Origin: Leptospira koniambonensis
GTDB lineage: Bacteria; Spirochaetota; Leptospiria; Leptospirales; Leptospiraceae
Assembly: GCF_004769555.1 (NCBI RefSeq)
Contig: NZ_RQFY01000004.1
Location: 248,001-312,000, forward strand
Direction: 5' to 3'
Length of the DNA: 64,000 bases
Positions 36,471 through 45,498 of this stretch are shown piece after piece. The position numbers and the translations under genes are program-made. The notes beneath the pieces are model-generated. The model was not told the origin of the DNA. It was given only the letters and a program-made list of their open reading frames with translations, and searched no databases. Numbering within the stretch: position 1 is the stretch's first letter; each line of letters starts with the position of its first letter.

Positions 36471-37127
36471 TCACTCCTGCTCCATTCCAGGTTTTGCTTT
36501 CAGAAATTTTTTTAGAGCTTCTAAATCATCTTCTGCAAAGGAAATTGTAATCGGCAAAGCACCCGAATAAAGTCTGATTGCGAAGTATTTAGAAGCCAAT
36601 AATTCTACTTCTTGTTCTTTAGATAATAAAAATGTTCCAGTGAGTTCCTTATGAGTATTACTACTAGTACTCGTAGAAGTTTTAGTTTCTGTGGATGGAC
36701 CTTTCCCAAAAGAACTAGTGGAACTAGAAAGACCTGAAGAATTATTCTTTGTCGTTGTAGTAGTCGTCACATTTGTATCATAAGTTGTCACAGAACGTGC
36801 ATCTAGGTTTCCCAAAACCAAGGTAGTATCCTTGGTTCCTATCCTTACGAAACCACTCCTTTCCAACGGATAACTATCTGCAGGAGCGGTAACTGTAAAT
36901 CTGGCTACTGTAGAATTTGATTTTGTCTCACCTATCTCTCTGGAAAAATCAAATATAGTAATATATCTTTCCCAAGTATCCCCGATCTCCTCGGCTGATA
37001 CCTTTCTCATTTTCATTGTGACGATATGAGATTTTTTATAATCATCTTTTATGATGATCACTTTTCCGTAAGTAGTACAACCGACCAATGTAGCAAATAA
37101 AAGTAATACTGATAATTTTCTAAACAA
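36471..37127 (-). CDS. Tandem lipoprotein paralogue B
   Basis: 218 residues from a TTG at 37127, six bases after GGAG. An upstream in-frame TTG at 37139 overlaps the ribosome site itself and is rejected by comparison with the paralogues. Lipobox LVGC. It keeps the head IIIKDDYKKSHIVTM, the DFSREI block and the GFVRIGTKDTTLVLGN block, a Thr/Ser-rich linker (about 120-160) and the tail KELTGTFLLSKEQE, IRLYSGALPITI, LKKFLKAKPGM. It is the most divergent of the three. Confidence 0.82.
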   Translation of the reverse strand: MFRKLSVLLLFATLVGCTTYGKVIIIKDDYKKSHIVTMKMRKVSAEEIGDTWERYITIFDFSREIGETKSNSTVARFTVTAPADSYPLERSGFVRIGTKDTTLVLGNLDARSVTTYDTNVTTTTTTKNNSSGLSSSTSSFGKGPSTETKTSTSTSSNTHKELTGTFLLSKEQEVELLASKYFAIRLYSGALPITISFAEDDLEALKKFLKAKPGMEQE

Positions 37128-37179
37128 CTGCTTCTCCAATATATATAATTAAATTTTATAGATCAAAATATAGGGCTTT

Positions 37180-37908
37180 CTATTCCTTCTTCTCCATCTC
37201 AGGTCGAGCAAGCAGGAAATTTTTAAGATGTTTTGAATTTTCCTGATCAAACGAAAATGTCAAAGGATAAGATCCCATATATAAGCGAATACTAAAAGGT
37301 TTACCTTCCAAGATTGCTTGTTCATCTTCTCTTTTTAGCAAAAACATTCCAGACTGTTCTTTACCTGTGTGAGAGCTGACAGAAGTTCTAGTTTGAGTAT
37401 TTCCTCGTCCTGAACCGGAAGATTGAACTTTGGTGAAATCCACAAATCCACCTTTTGCATTCATGATCGCATTTGTATTGTCAGAGCCTGTATTCGCAAA
37501 GTTAGTAGAAGTTGTGGTGGTAACGGAAGTATTCGTTACCAGTTGGCTATCCGAGTTGCCGATTATAAGAGGACTGATCTTATCTCCAATTTTTAAAAAT
37601 CCAGTTTTTGCAATAGGAGCATCTCCTGTAGCACCATGATATGAAAATCTAATGGAAGTCGGGATTACCTTATTGTCAGGACCTATCTCCCGCGTAAGAT
37701 CAAAATAGAAATAATATTTTAAAGAAGTAGGTGCGCCGAAATAATCCAAATATGGTTCGTTCGACAACATTAATAATTTCATCTTTATTATATGAGTATT
37801 TCTAAAATCGTCTTTAATAATATTTACATGCCCAAATCTGAAAGTCAGACATCCTTCGAAAAGTAGAGCAAAAACAAAGAGCCATACTAAGGTTAAAATC
37901 CTGAACAA
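37180..37908 (-). CDS. Tandem lipoprotein paralogue C
   Basis: 242 residues from a TTG at 37908, six bases after GGGGAG; a GTG two codons upstream is an alternative. Lipobox FEGC. The head VNIIKDDFRNTHIIKM, the DLTREI block and GFLKIGDKISPLIIGN are closest to paralogue A, with a Thr/Asn/Gly-rich linker and the tail KEQSGMFLLKREDEQ, IRLYMGSYPLTFSF. It is the first gene of the three on the minus strand and would lead an operon. Confidence 0.82.
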   Translation of the reverse strand: MFRILTLVWLFVFALLFEGCLTFRFGHVNIIKDDFRNTHIIKMKLLMLSNEPYLDYFGAPTSLKYYFYFDLTREIGPDNKVIPTSIRFSYHGATGDAPIAKTGFLKIGDKISPLIIGNSDSQLVTNTSVTTTTSTNFANTGSDNTNAIMNAKGGFVDFTKVQSSGSGRGNTQTRTSVSSHTGKEQSGMFLLKREDEQAILEGKPFSIRLYMGSYPLTFSFDQENSKHLKNFLLARPEMEKKE

Positions 37909-38045
37909 ATTCACACTCCCCTACCTATATTGATACACATATTAAACTTATCCCCTCGTCAAGAGAAACCAGCCAGCTCTCCCGAGCAAAACCGAAGCTC
38001 GCTATTTCATTGACAGGGGATCGGTACCGAGATCCACTCTAAATT

Positions 38046-39011
38046 GTGGACCGAAATCGTATCGCATTAGCAGTCACCTTTGTAGTCACCATTCTATCCC
38101 TATTCGTTGGGCTTATTAATTTAGTATCCAATGTTTCTTCTTCTAAACTTACAAAAATAGATTCAGGTTCCGGATTCGGGACAGACAGATTAGGGGCAGC
38201 CCTAATTAAGATAGAAGGAGAGATCCACTCCGGACATTCTAGTTATGATTCTGCGGGAGCTCAAACCATATTGGAACAACTGAGAGGAATCGAAGACGAC
38301 TCCAATATCGTAGGTATCCTAGTTGAGATAAACTCACCAGGTGGATCGGTAGGTGCTTCTCAAGAGATCTATAAAGAGCTTATGTATCTCAGAAAAGAGA
38401 AAAACAAAAAGGTAGTAGTATCCATGAAAGACATCGCTGCCTCAGGTGGATATTATATAGCTTCTGCTTCTGACAAGATATTCGCGTTAGGCGGAACTTT
38501 AACAGGTTCAATTGGGGTGATTGCAATCGCTCCAAATATCAAAGGCCTATTAGAAAGATACGGAGTTAAGGTCCGTACTTTTAAAGAAGGAAAATATAAG
38601 GACTCACTTTCTCTATTCCGTGACAACACTCCGGAAGAAGATGCGATGATCCAAAAAATGCTCTCCGATACATACGAAGAATTTATAGAAGATGTAGCCA
38701 AAGGAAGAAATCAAACCGTAAAATTTGTAGAGGCGCTCGCAGAAGGAAGGATCTATTCCGGGCAGGACGCATTTAGGAACAAATTGGTAGATGATATCGG
38801 CGGAAGAAGAGAAGCATTGGCAGAACTTTCTAAACTTTGTAATTACGATGGAACTCTTCCATTATTCGAAGAAGAAGTAAACCCTTGGGATAAATTATTC
38901 CAACTTATGCAAGCAAAGTCGGGAGGATTTTTTGGAGGAGAAAAAGCATTTCTCCAAGAACTCAAACGTTCTCCAGTTTTAGTTTTATATCCTCATTCAA
39001 TGGCATGGTAA
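38046..39011 (+). CDS. sppA: Signal peptide peptidase SppA (S49 serine protease)
   Basis: 321 residues with a GTG start. One membrane helix (about 7-28), then a short S49 domain. Ser133 in [12 protein letters not shown] and Lys185 in EGKYKDSLS form the expected Ser-Lys dyad, 52 residues apart as in Bacillus Spp[12 protein letters not shown] is the preceding family motif. It is the short, single-domain form that cleaves leftover signal peptides. A TTGACA lies about 30 bases upstream. A 4-base gap separates it from the next gene. Confidence 0.9.
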   Translation: MDRNRIALAVTFVVTILSLFVGLINLVSNVSSSKLTKIDSGSGFGTDRLGAALIKIEGEIHSGHSSYDSAGAQTILEQLRGIEDDSNIVGILVEINSPGGSVGASQEIYKELMYLRKEKNKKVVVSMKDIAASGGYYIASASDKIFALGGTLTGSIGVIAIAPNIKGLLERYGVKVRTFKEGKYKDSLSLFRDNTPEEDAMIQKMLSDTYEEFIEDVAKGRNQTVKFVEALAEGRIYSGQDAFRNKLVDDIGGRREALAELSKLCNYDGTLPLFEEEVNPWDKLFQLMQAKSGGFFGGEKAFLQELKRSPVLVLYPHSMAW

Positions 39012-39015
39012 TCCT

Positions 39016-39618
39016 GTGTTGAAAGAATTATTCAGCAGATTTATAGATCTTTTAGATGCGGTTTTATTCGAGCCATATCGAGCGGAGAATGTAATTGCTT
39101 CCTGGGGAACCTATCCACTTCGAATAGTAGGTGTCATGGTCCTAATACTGGCTGCAATAAGTGCGGGAGCTGGTTATGTATTCATCACTCCTCCATTTAC
39201 AGGCAGAAGTTTTGGACAATTTGCAATCGCAGCGATAATGCATTTTGGCTTCTTTCTACTTTTGCCCTATACAATTGCATTCATCGTAGACGGGTTCGCT
39301 CAATCCAGAGGAAAAAAGGGAAATGCAAATATCACTCTTAGATTTGTAAATCTTTCTCTTTCTCTTTTTATCTCTAATGCAGCTTGGGGGATACTTCTTG
39401 CGCAGTTAGGGATCAAAGGAGGATTCGGAGTGATTACTTTGTATTCAATCCATTATGGATTGTTTATGGCGGTTTTGATTCGTGGAACTTCTTACATCTA
39501 TGATCTTAAGTTTAGGGATTCTTTTCGTATCAATATTATCACTTTTCTTATAACATTCTTCCTTCCTTTGGCGATGTATTCTGCGGTGATTACTTCGTTC
39601 AATCCTTCTCTTCAGTAA
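39016..39618 (+). CDS. YIP1-like membrane protein
   Basis: 200 residues with a GTG start, five hydrophobic helices, and the soluble N-terminus [20 protein letters not shown]. The layout resembles bacterial YIP1-domain proteins, but similarity is weak by eye. It sits 4 bases after sppA and 10 bases before surE, so it belongs to the same operon. Function unknown. Confidence 0.65.
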   Translation: MLKELFSRFIDLLDAVLFEPYRAENVIASWGTYPLRIVGVMVLILAAISAGAGYVFITPPFTGRSFGQFAIAAIMHFGFFLLLPYTIAFIVDGFAQSRGKKGNANITLRFVNLSLSLFISNAAWGILLAQLGIKGGFGVITLYSIHYGLFMAVLIRGTSYIYDLKFRDSFRINIITFLITFFLPLAMYSAVITSFNPSLQ

Positions 39619-39628
39619 ATTATATAAT

Positions 39629-40381
39629 ATGAATATTCTAATCACCAACGATGATGGGATCTCTTCCAACGGGATCCTTGCTTTGGAAAAAGTTTTAGGA
39701 AAAGAACATAATACCTATTTGGTCGCTCCTTTAAAAGAACGATCTGCAACTTCTATGGCGCTAAGTATTCATGACTCCCTGAGAGTGGAAAGAGTGAATG
39801 AAAACCATTATATTGTAGATGGATTTCCAGTGGACTGCGTGAATATAGGACTTCATGGAAACATCTTCCCTAAAATCGACTTGGTTCTTTCTGGTATCAA
39901 CCGAGGAGTGAATATGGGACATGATGTTCATTATTCCGGAACAGTGGGAGCCGCAAGACATGGTGCTATCCATAATAAAAAAAGTGTGGCAGTCAGTTCC
40001 GGAAACTTGGACAAAAATTACGATTATATCAAAGAAGCAGAATTAGTCCGCGAAATTCTGAATTCGTGGATAGATGAATTTTTGCCGGGGATAGTTTATA
40101 ATATAAATATTCCCGAAAAATTCGAGAGCTCACTTTCTTCTATAGAATTAGCTAAGCTGGGCAGAAGGACCTATGTGGATACTTATGAGTCCAAGCCGAT
40201 CATCGGCGGGATCTCAGACTTCTTCTTAGGAGGCTCGGACCTGGGACATGTTCCTGAAGAAGGCGCCGATTTCGATATATTCTTCCGTGGAAAAATACCG
40301 ATCACACCTTTAGGTTTGGATCAAACTTCTACTCTAGAATTAGAAGAATTTAGAAAAAGGATCCGGGTTAAATCGAAGTAA
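39629..40381 (+). CDS. surE: 5'/3'-nucleotidase SurE
   Basis: 250 residues. The metal site is in the N-terminal [16 protein letters not shown] (Asp8, Asp9), followed by [23 protein letters not shown] and [26 protein letters not shown] in parts. SurE dephosphorylates nucleoside monophosphates. Length is normal. The TPR gene begins on the base after its stop. Confidence 0.95.
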   Translation: MNILITNDDGISSNGILALEKVLGKEHNTYLVAPLKERSATSMALSIHDSLRVERVNENHYIVDGFPVDCVNIGLHGNIFPKIDLVLSGINRGVNMGHDVHYSGTVGAARHGAIHNKKSVAVSSGNLDKNYDYIKEAELVREILNSWIDEFLPGIVYNINIPEKFESSLSSIELAKLGRRTYVDTYESKPIIGGISDFFLGGSDLGHVPEEGADFDIFFRGKIPITPLGLDQTSTLELEEFRKRIRVKSK

Positions 40382-41095
40382 ATGGAAAAGAAAACTTCCA
40401 GAAAAATCCCAGCCAAAAGACGGATTTTCACTGAAATTCTAAAAGAGAATTATACGATCGCGCTAACTTTGATCGATCGGGAAATGTCCGAAACCGGAAA
40501 AGATCCAGAATTACTTTATAATTTTGCAATATGTTGTTCCAGAACAGGAAACCACAAAAAATGCGTTTCAATTATCGATGAATTATTAGAGGAATTTCCT
40601 AAATTCTCTGAAAGAGATAACGCGTTCAGAATGATGATCTATTCTCTGATCCGGACTGGAGATTATAAAACTGCTCTGACAAAAACGGAAGAACGTCTCA
40701 AACTTTCACTGGATGATATTATTCTTCTTTCCTTAAAAGCGTCGGCTCTGGAAAAATCCGGAGACACGAAAGCAGCAATCGAGACTCACCTCAGAATTTT
40801 GAGATTGAGGCCGGAGCAAAAAAACAGCCTAAATTCGGTGGCGTATCTACTTTTAGAGGGAAAGGAACCAAACCCGGAAGAGCTAAAATTGGCAATGGAA
40901 AACATCAAACGAGCGCTGCAATTGGACCCGGACAATCCTGCTTATTTGGATTCCTTTGGAGTTCTGCTTTCCAAATTGGGAAAACAAGAAGAAGCCAGAA
41001 AGGCCTTCGAAAAAGCAATTACCAAAGCTCCAACCGAAGATATCATTTTAGAACACCTGAAAAAACTATCTCAAACAAATAGACAAGCGACTTGA
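40382..41095 (+). CDS. TPR-repeat protein
   Basis: 237 residues. A basic N-terminus precedes about five TPR helix pairs (LLYNFAICCSRTGNHKKCVSIIDEL; AFRMMIYSLIRTGDYKTAL; DPDNPAYLDSFGVLLSKLG, each split). No signal peptide, so it is probably cytoplasmic. The ATG follows the surE stop directly. Partner proteins are unknown. The tRNA cluster begins 35 bases after its stop. Confidence 0.8.
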   Translation: MEKKTSRKIPAKRRIFTEILKENYTIALTLIDREMSETGKDPELLYNFAICCSRTGNHKKCVSIIDELLEEFPKFSERDNAFRMMIYSLIRTGDYKTALTKTEERLKLSLDDIILLSLKASALEKSGDTKAAIETHLRILRLRPEQKNSLNSVAYLLLEGKEPNPEELKLAMENIKRALQLDPDNPAYLDSFGVLLSKLGKQEEARKAFEKAITKAPTEDIILEHLKKLSQTNRQAT

Positions 41096-41130
41096 CACCT
41101 CGCCCTTCCGCGAAATCATGGACTTCGATC

Positions 41131-41202
41131 CGGGATGTAGCGCAGTGGTAGCGCATCTGTTTTGGGTACAGAGGGTCGCAGGTTCAAATCCTGTCATCCC
41201 GA
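41131..41202 (+). tRNA. tRNA-Pro (anticodon TGG)
   Basis: A full cloverleaf: acceptor CGGGATG with CATCCCG, D arm GCGC, anticodon stem TCTGT/ACAGA with loop TTTGGGT, and T arm with TTCAAAT. The discriminator is A and no CCA is encoded, unlike the two tRNAs that follow. Confidence 0.93.
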
Positions 41203-41218
41203 ATCCTTCTTTATCACA

Positions 41219-41298
<80 letters not shown>

Positions 41299-41303
41299 AA
41301 CAT

Positions 41304-41380
41304 GGTGGACGTAGCTCAGTTGGTAGAGCTCCAGATTGTGGTTCTGGCTGTCGCGGGTTCAAGCCCCGTCGTTCACCCCA
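41304..41380 (+). tRNA. tRNA-His (anticodon GTG)
   Basis: Acceptor GTGGACG with CGTTCAC, preceded by G at -1 opposite discriminator C, the hallmark of tRNA-His. Anticodon stem CCAGA/TCTGG with loop TTGTGGT. The CCA end is encoded. It lies 5 bases after tRNA-Arg. Confidence 0.94.
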
Positions 41381-41449
41381 GTTTTCTTCTAATCCAAAAC
41401 AATCAAATCAACTATTACCAAAAATTTTACGGTGGCTTGAAGCGAGCCT

Positions 41450-41471
41450 GTTGTTCACCCCAATTTTCTTC
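41450..41471 (+). repeat. Partial copy of the tRNA-His 3' end (att-like)
   Basis: The sequence from 41450 repeats the tRNA-His 3' end and its flank. GTTCACCCCA is identical, one base differs, and then TTTTCTTC is identical. The spacing from the original is 82 bases. A GGTGG like the tRNA-His 5' end sits at 41431, so it may be a shrunken tRNA relic or a scar of integration. The stop codon of the MarR-acetyltransferase gene falls inside it. Confidence 0.5.
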
Positions 41472-42363
41472 CTAATTCCCATTTCTCTTCAATTAACCCT
41501 TTTTTCCAAATTTCATTCTGCTTAGATTCAGAACGAACAAAGCCGAAACGTTTGTATAAATTTCTCGCTGCATCCAAATTGCTAAGGGTCCAAAGAAAAA
41601 CGGAAATATTTTTAGATTTTGCATAATCTACTGCAAGAGTTAGTAAATTTTTCCCTACCCCCAAATTCCTAAATTTAGGTTCCGTATAAAACCATCGGAT
41701 CTGAGAAAGATTTTTTCCAGAATGAATGATCGAGATGGCACCCGCTATATTTCCATTCGATTCCGCTACCCAGACCTTATCAAATTCAGTTTTATTTTTT
41801 AGATATTCCGACATTCCAAGTATCAAATATTTTTCGAATGAATCATTGAACTTGTACTCATCTCGATACAATACGGCTTGTCTATGGATTATATAACCTA
41901 GATCTCCAATACTTGCCTCCCGATAGATCACTGGAGATACTGCCCTGGAAAGAACCCTTACTACAAAATTCATAGAAGAAACTAATTCGTTTTTATCGGG
42001 ATCAGAACAATCTTTGAGCAAACCTGAAATTTGTGAATTCGAAGCTAAAATTAATTTAGATAAAACCTCTTTTCCTTTTTTAGTGAGTTCCAAATGAAGA
42101 ATGCGAGAATCATCTCTACTTGGAGTTCTTTTTAAAATTCCCTTTTTCTCAAATTGTTGGATTGTTCTACTTAGATAACCTTTGTCCAAATTTAACAAAC
42201 GAACCAATTGACCGGCGGTAATATCCTTAGAATGTCCGATCTCATATAATAATCGCGCTTCGGTTAGAGAATATTCGCTATTCAAAAAATGATTATTTAG
42301 AAGTCCTAAAGCGTTTGTATAGTATCTGTTGAATTCACGAATAGAATCTACATAATCTTTCAT
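41455..42363 (-). CDS. MarR-GNAT fusion: regulator with N-acetyltransferase domain
   Basis: 302 residues. The N-terminal half (about 1-140) is a MarR winged helix (LTEARLLYEIGHSKDITAGQLVRLL, LNLDKGYLSRTIQQFEKKGIL). The C-terminal half (about 155-290) is a GNAT acetyltransferase with the acetyl-CoA motif FRNLGVGKNLLTLAVDYA. Such fusions are known as bifunctional regulators/acetyltransferases. A perfect 13-bp inverted repeat 14 bases before the ATG is the likely operator. No ribosome site is obvious. The end runs into a copy of the tRNA-His 3' end, which could mark acquisition next to the tRNA. Confidence 0.87.
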   Translation of the reverse strand: MKDYVDSIREFNRYYTNALGLLNNHFLNSEYSLTEARLLYEIGHSKDITAGQLVRLLNLDKGYLSRTIQQFEKKGILKRTPSRDDSRILHLELTKKGKEVLSKLILASNSQISGLLKDCSDPDKNELVSSMNFVVRVLSRAVSPVIYREASIGDLGYIIHRQAVLYRDEYKFNDSFEKYLILGMSEYLKNKTEFDKVWVAESNGNIAGAISIIHSGKNLSQIRWFYTEPKFRNLGVGKNLLTLAVDYAKSKNISVFLWTLSNLDAARNLYKRFGFVRSESKQNEIWKKGLIEEKWELGRKLG

Positions 42364-42376
42364 AAAAAAATACTAT

Positions 42377-42407
42377 ATTTAATAGTTGCCAAAAGCAACT
42401 ATTAAAT
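42377..42407. promoter_or_regulatory. Perfect 13-bp inverted repeat, candidate MarR-type operator
   Basis: ATTTAATAGTTGC (42377-42389) and its exact inverse GCAACTATTAAAT (42395-42407) flank CAAAA. The core TTGC-N5-GCAA resembles the TTGC...GCAA half-sites of MarR boxes. It lies just upstream of the MarR-acetyltransferase start, so autoregulation is inferred. Confidence 0.65.
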
Positions 42408-42445
42408 CCAAAAAATTTTGTGAAAAATCTTGGCGTAACCGACCT

Positions 42446-43249
42446 TTATTTCGCGAAAAACAAAACAATCCCTGCAATCGTAATATCCGCAAAGAAATGC
42501 ACGAGTACCGGATAATAAATTCCCTTGCTCAAAATTCGAATTAATCCAGTCATCAAACCATAAATCCCAGCGAGCACAATTCCCACCCAACCTCTTGGAA
42601 ATCCATACAAATGTAAAATCCCAAAACTGATTGCTTGGAAAAGAAGAGCCCAAAAAAGAGAAAGTCCCGCGGTCAATAAAGACTCAAACAAAATTCCCCT
42701 GAATAAAAACTCTTCTGCAATCGCGTTTATGATCGCAAAGCCAAGGCCCGCAGTAATCAGCAAAGGAATCTCTCCTTTTGGAAAATTCTCTTTGATATCA
42801 CTGATATCAGGATCCAAAAGATAAAACCAAAGAAATAAAGCGATACTTGCTGATAGAACAAATAGAATAGAAAGTCCCAAAACTTGTTTGGAAACTTCTC
42901 CCTTTGGCCACCATCTCAATAGCTCAGCTTTGCGAATTTTTGAAAAAGCTAAAAAATAAAAAACTAAGGCAACAATTAGAGTTCCGGGCCAAAGATTTTT
43001 AGCATAAGGAAATACATTAATGAAAGTTAATGCACATAATGGAATATTTAAATAGAATAACGACTTCCATTTAAATTGAAATCCGATCAGTAAGAATAGA
43101 AACAGAAGGACCGGAACTACGAATAAGGCTCGAACTTCTTCAAAAACTGCAACGCTGAAGACAGTAATTGATAAAAAGATAAAGAAACTTTCACGGCTAT
43201 TAGATTTGTATTCAGGTAAATCGATTCTGCCGGTTTCTGAAAAATTCAT
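42446..43249 (-). CDS. CPBP-family intramembrane metalloprotease
   Basis: 267 residues with about eight helices. The protease motifs are AEEFLFRG (EExxxR), a helix carrying GILHLYG (His), and the final HFFAD. Relatives include Rce1-type CAAX proteases and bacterial bacteriocin-immunity proteins. The target is unknown. It begins 17 bases after the hypothetical gene upstream on the same strand. Confidence 0.83.
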   Translation of the reverse strand: MNFSETGRIDLPEYKSNSRESFFIFLSITVFSVAVFEEVRALFVVPVLLFLFLLIGFQFKWKSLFYLNIPLCALTFINVFPYAKNLWPGTLIVALVFYFLAFSKIRKAELLRWWPKGEVSKQVLGLSILFVLSASIALFLWFYLLDPDISDIKENFPKGEIPLLITAGLGFAIINAIAEEFLFRGILFESLLTAGLSLFWALLFQAISFGILHLYGFPRGWVGIVLAGIYGLMTGLIRILSKGIYYPVLVHFFADITIAGIVLFFAK

Positions 43250-43266
43250 ATCAATACTTTGAAAGT

Positions 43267-43878
43267 TTATTCAAAGAGTTGAATATCTTTAATACATGCA
43301 TTAGGACCAATATTTTCGAATGTCCCTTGCACTGCCCAAATCCAAATTCCATTTGGATATTCTTTTTGAGGAACAGAACCCGCGTCCTTCTTCAAATAAA
43401 CCGTAGCAATTTCAGATCCTGAAAAATCCAAAATGATAGAACTATATTCAGTATCATCAGGAAGTCTGGATTCTTTATCCACATTGATTGCTTCTCTTTC
43501 TAAAACTTTGAGAGAAAGAGGAGGAGTATTTTTAGAACAAGCGATTACTTTCAGACCTTTCCAATTAGTCGGAACATAAATCCCGGACTTCAGGCGATGA
43601 GAAAGTCTTAACTCTAAATCAAAATCCATCTTTAATGAAGAAGGTCTTAATTTTTTCCACTCGGTATCCAAATTTCCGTCGGCCAGATAAGGCGCCTGAG
43701 AAGAACGATCCACTAAATAAGAATCAGTGAAATCGAAACGTAAAAAAGGAGGTTCGGATTTATAGGATTCCAATTTGGAATTCGTGGTAGAATACAGATA
43801 ATAATTAGAAAAAGCCAGCCCGGTTACGAAAACCAAAGCCCAAATTTTTGAAACAGCGTTCAATTTTAAAAAATCCAC
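43267..43878 (-). CDS. Membrane-anchored protein with a discoidin-like motif
   Basis: 203 residues with a GTG start. One N-terminal helix (about 11-29) is followed by a beta-rich domain. The stretch YLADGNLDTEWKKL resembles the DGNxxTxW signature of F5/8 type C (discoidin) jelly-roll domains, and the end (GTFENIGPNACIKDIQLFE) fits the last strand. Carbohydrate or lipid binding is therefore possible. It is co-oriented with the CPBP protease gene. Confidence 0.6.
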   Translation of the reverse strand: MDFLKLNAVSKIWALVFVTGLAFSNYYLYSTTNSKLESYKSEPPFLRFDFTDSYLVDRSSQAPYLADGNLDTEWKKLRPSSLKMDFDLELRLSHRLKSGIYVPTNWKGLKVIACSKNTPPLSLKVLEREAINVDKESRLPDDTEYSSIILDFSGSEIATVYLKKDAGSVPQKEYPNGIWIWAVQGTFENIGPNACIKDIQLFE

Positions 43879-44000
43879 TCATTCAAGTATGTCGATTTCT
43901 TAACCCGGAATCAAGAAGGATTTCCTTTCTTCTTGTCGAAAGAAAACCGATTTCGAATCATGATCCCGGAAAGAAATTTCTTAGGAAGGCGGTTCTCGAA

Positions 44001-44912
44001 ATGCTTATTGGAATTACCGGCGGCACGGGACTCATAGGATCCATGTTGGCGATCCGCTTAAAGGCAGAAGGACATAGAGTCCGAATTTTTAGCCGAAGCG
44101 GAAAATTGCCGCCCAGACTCCAAAGAATTTCAGAATGGGATGTTCGAATCGGATCTCTTCCTACCAGAGCAGATCTAGAAGGAGTAAACGTTCTAATCAA
44201 TCTCGCAGGTGAACCAATTGCAGGAGTTCGTTGGACCCCAGAATACAAACAAAGAATTCGCTCTTCTCGCGTAGACTTCACAAGGGACCTTGTTGCAAGA
44301 CTCACATCCATGGGAGAGTTCGCACCCAAAACATTTTTCAACTCTTCTGCAATTGGGATCTACGGATCTTATGATGCGGGAACTCCACCATTCGACGAGG
44401 ATAGTCCTGTTTCAGATGATGAGTTAGGCAGCTTATGCAAAGATTGGGAAGAAGAAGCTTTAGAAGCAGAAAAAGCAGGTATCCGAACAATCCTTCTAAG
44501 AACAGGAGTTGTTCTAACCACTGAAGGTGGTGCACTTGCTACCATGCTTCCTGCATTCAAATTATTCGCAGGCGGCCCGATAGGAAGTGGAAACCAAATC
44601 CTTTCCTGGATACATATCGAAGACCAACTCTCTGCAATCATGTTCCTGATCAGAAAAGAAGAAGCAAAAGGAGCATTCAATCTTGTATCCCCTGAGCCTC
44701 TTTCCAATGAACAATTCAGTAAGGCACTTGCAAAAACTTTAGGACGCCCTTCATTCGCAAGAGTTCCATCTTTTGCACTCTCACTTGCATTGGGCGAAGG
44801 TGCCATCGTGGCAACTCACGGCCAAAGAGTGGTGCCAAAAAGGCTCCAAGAGCTGGGTTATAAATTCAGATACCCAAGTCTGGAATCTGCTCTTCGAAAT
44901 TTACTAGGCTGA
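44001..44912 (+). CDS. TIGR01777-family NAD-dependent epimerase-like protein
   Basis: 303 residues from the ATG at 44001, following AGGAAGG; an earlier in-frame ATG adds 51 residues unlike the family. The Rossmann motif GITGGTGLIG is at 3-12, with NLAGEPIAGVRW, FNSSAIGIYG and ILLRTGVVL as in the YfcH/SulA-type group. The biological substrate is unknown, though homologues occur in most bacteria. Confidence 0.88.
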   Translation: MLIGITGGTGLIGSMLAIRLKAEGHRVRIFSRSGKLPPRLQRISEWDVRIGSLPTRADLEGVNVLINLAGEPIAGVRWTPEYKQRIRSSRVDFTRDLVARLTSMGEFAPKTFFNSSAIGIYGSYDAGTPPFDEDSPVSDDELGSLCKDWEEEALEAEKAGIRTILLRTGVVLTTEGGALATMLPAFKLFAGGPIGSGNQILSWIHIEDQLSAIMFLIRKEEAKGAFNLVSPEPLSNEQFSKALAKTLGRPSFARVPSFALSLALGEGAIVATHGQRVVPKRLQELGYKFRYPSLESALRNLLG

Positions 44913-44983
44913 CGTTTTTCGAAAAATTTTATAAACTTCTAAAAACGACTTCCCATCCGATTTAGAATGAGTCTAATCTTCGT

Positions 44984-45301
44984 ATGGAAAACACAATGCC
45001 TGGTTCATTCAACGAACTTCTCAAAACACATGATAAACCCATCCTAGTAGATTTCTGGGCCGAATGGTGCGGCCCTTGTAAAATGGTAGCCCCTGAGCTG
45101 GAAAAATTTGCACAAGCTCACCCTGGGCAAGTCACCGTAGTAAAAGTCAATATAGATGAAAAACCTGAATTGGCTCAACAATACGGAGTTCAATCCATTC
45201 CGACTCTGATGTTATTCAAAGACGGACAAATCGCTGAGAAAGTGGTGGGAGCAATTCCACAGGCACAAATGGAGAAAGTTTTTGCCCCTAAGCTGGCTTA
45301 A
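44984..45301 (+). CDS. trxA: Thioredoxin
   Basis: 105 residues with the redox site WCGPC at 28-32, the cis-proline motif SIPTL and a normal length for thioredoxin. It reduces disulphides in the cytoplasm. No ribosome site stands out before the ATG at 44984. Confidence 0.95.
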   Translation: MENTMPGSFNELLKTHDKPILVDFWAEWCGPCKMVAPELEKFAQAHPGQVTVVKVNIDEKPELAQQYGVQSIPTLMLFKDGQIAEKVVGAIPQAQMEKVFAPKLA

Positions 45302-45304
45302 CTT

Positions 45305-45498
45305 TTTACAAACGCTACGGGAGGCAACTCGCAGCATTCGCGAGAACCTTCCGCAGCGATTCTTCTGGGCGACTCCTTCGCTTCGCTCGGACCGCGCTAC
45401 TCCGGGCTACGCGTTCGCTCCGGTCCCGGCAAATCACATTCAATATCCTGAATATAATTCTTATCGGCCGTGACTTCCCCTGCGTATCGCTGTCGCGA
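45305..45498. repeat. GC-rich intergenic element with short inverted repeats
   Basis: By my count 56 of the 80 bases from 45351 to 45430 are G or C, far above the roughly 40% of the surroundings. It holds several small inverted repeats: CTCGC with GCGAG near 45328, GGACCG with CGGTCC around 45389-45426, and ATCGC with GCGAT near 45486. It carries no gene. It looks like a dispersed REP-like or MITE-like element, which cannot be confirmed from one copy. Confidence 0.45.
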
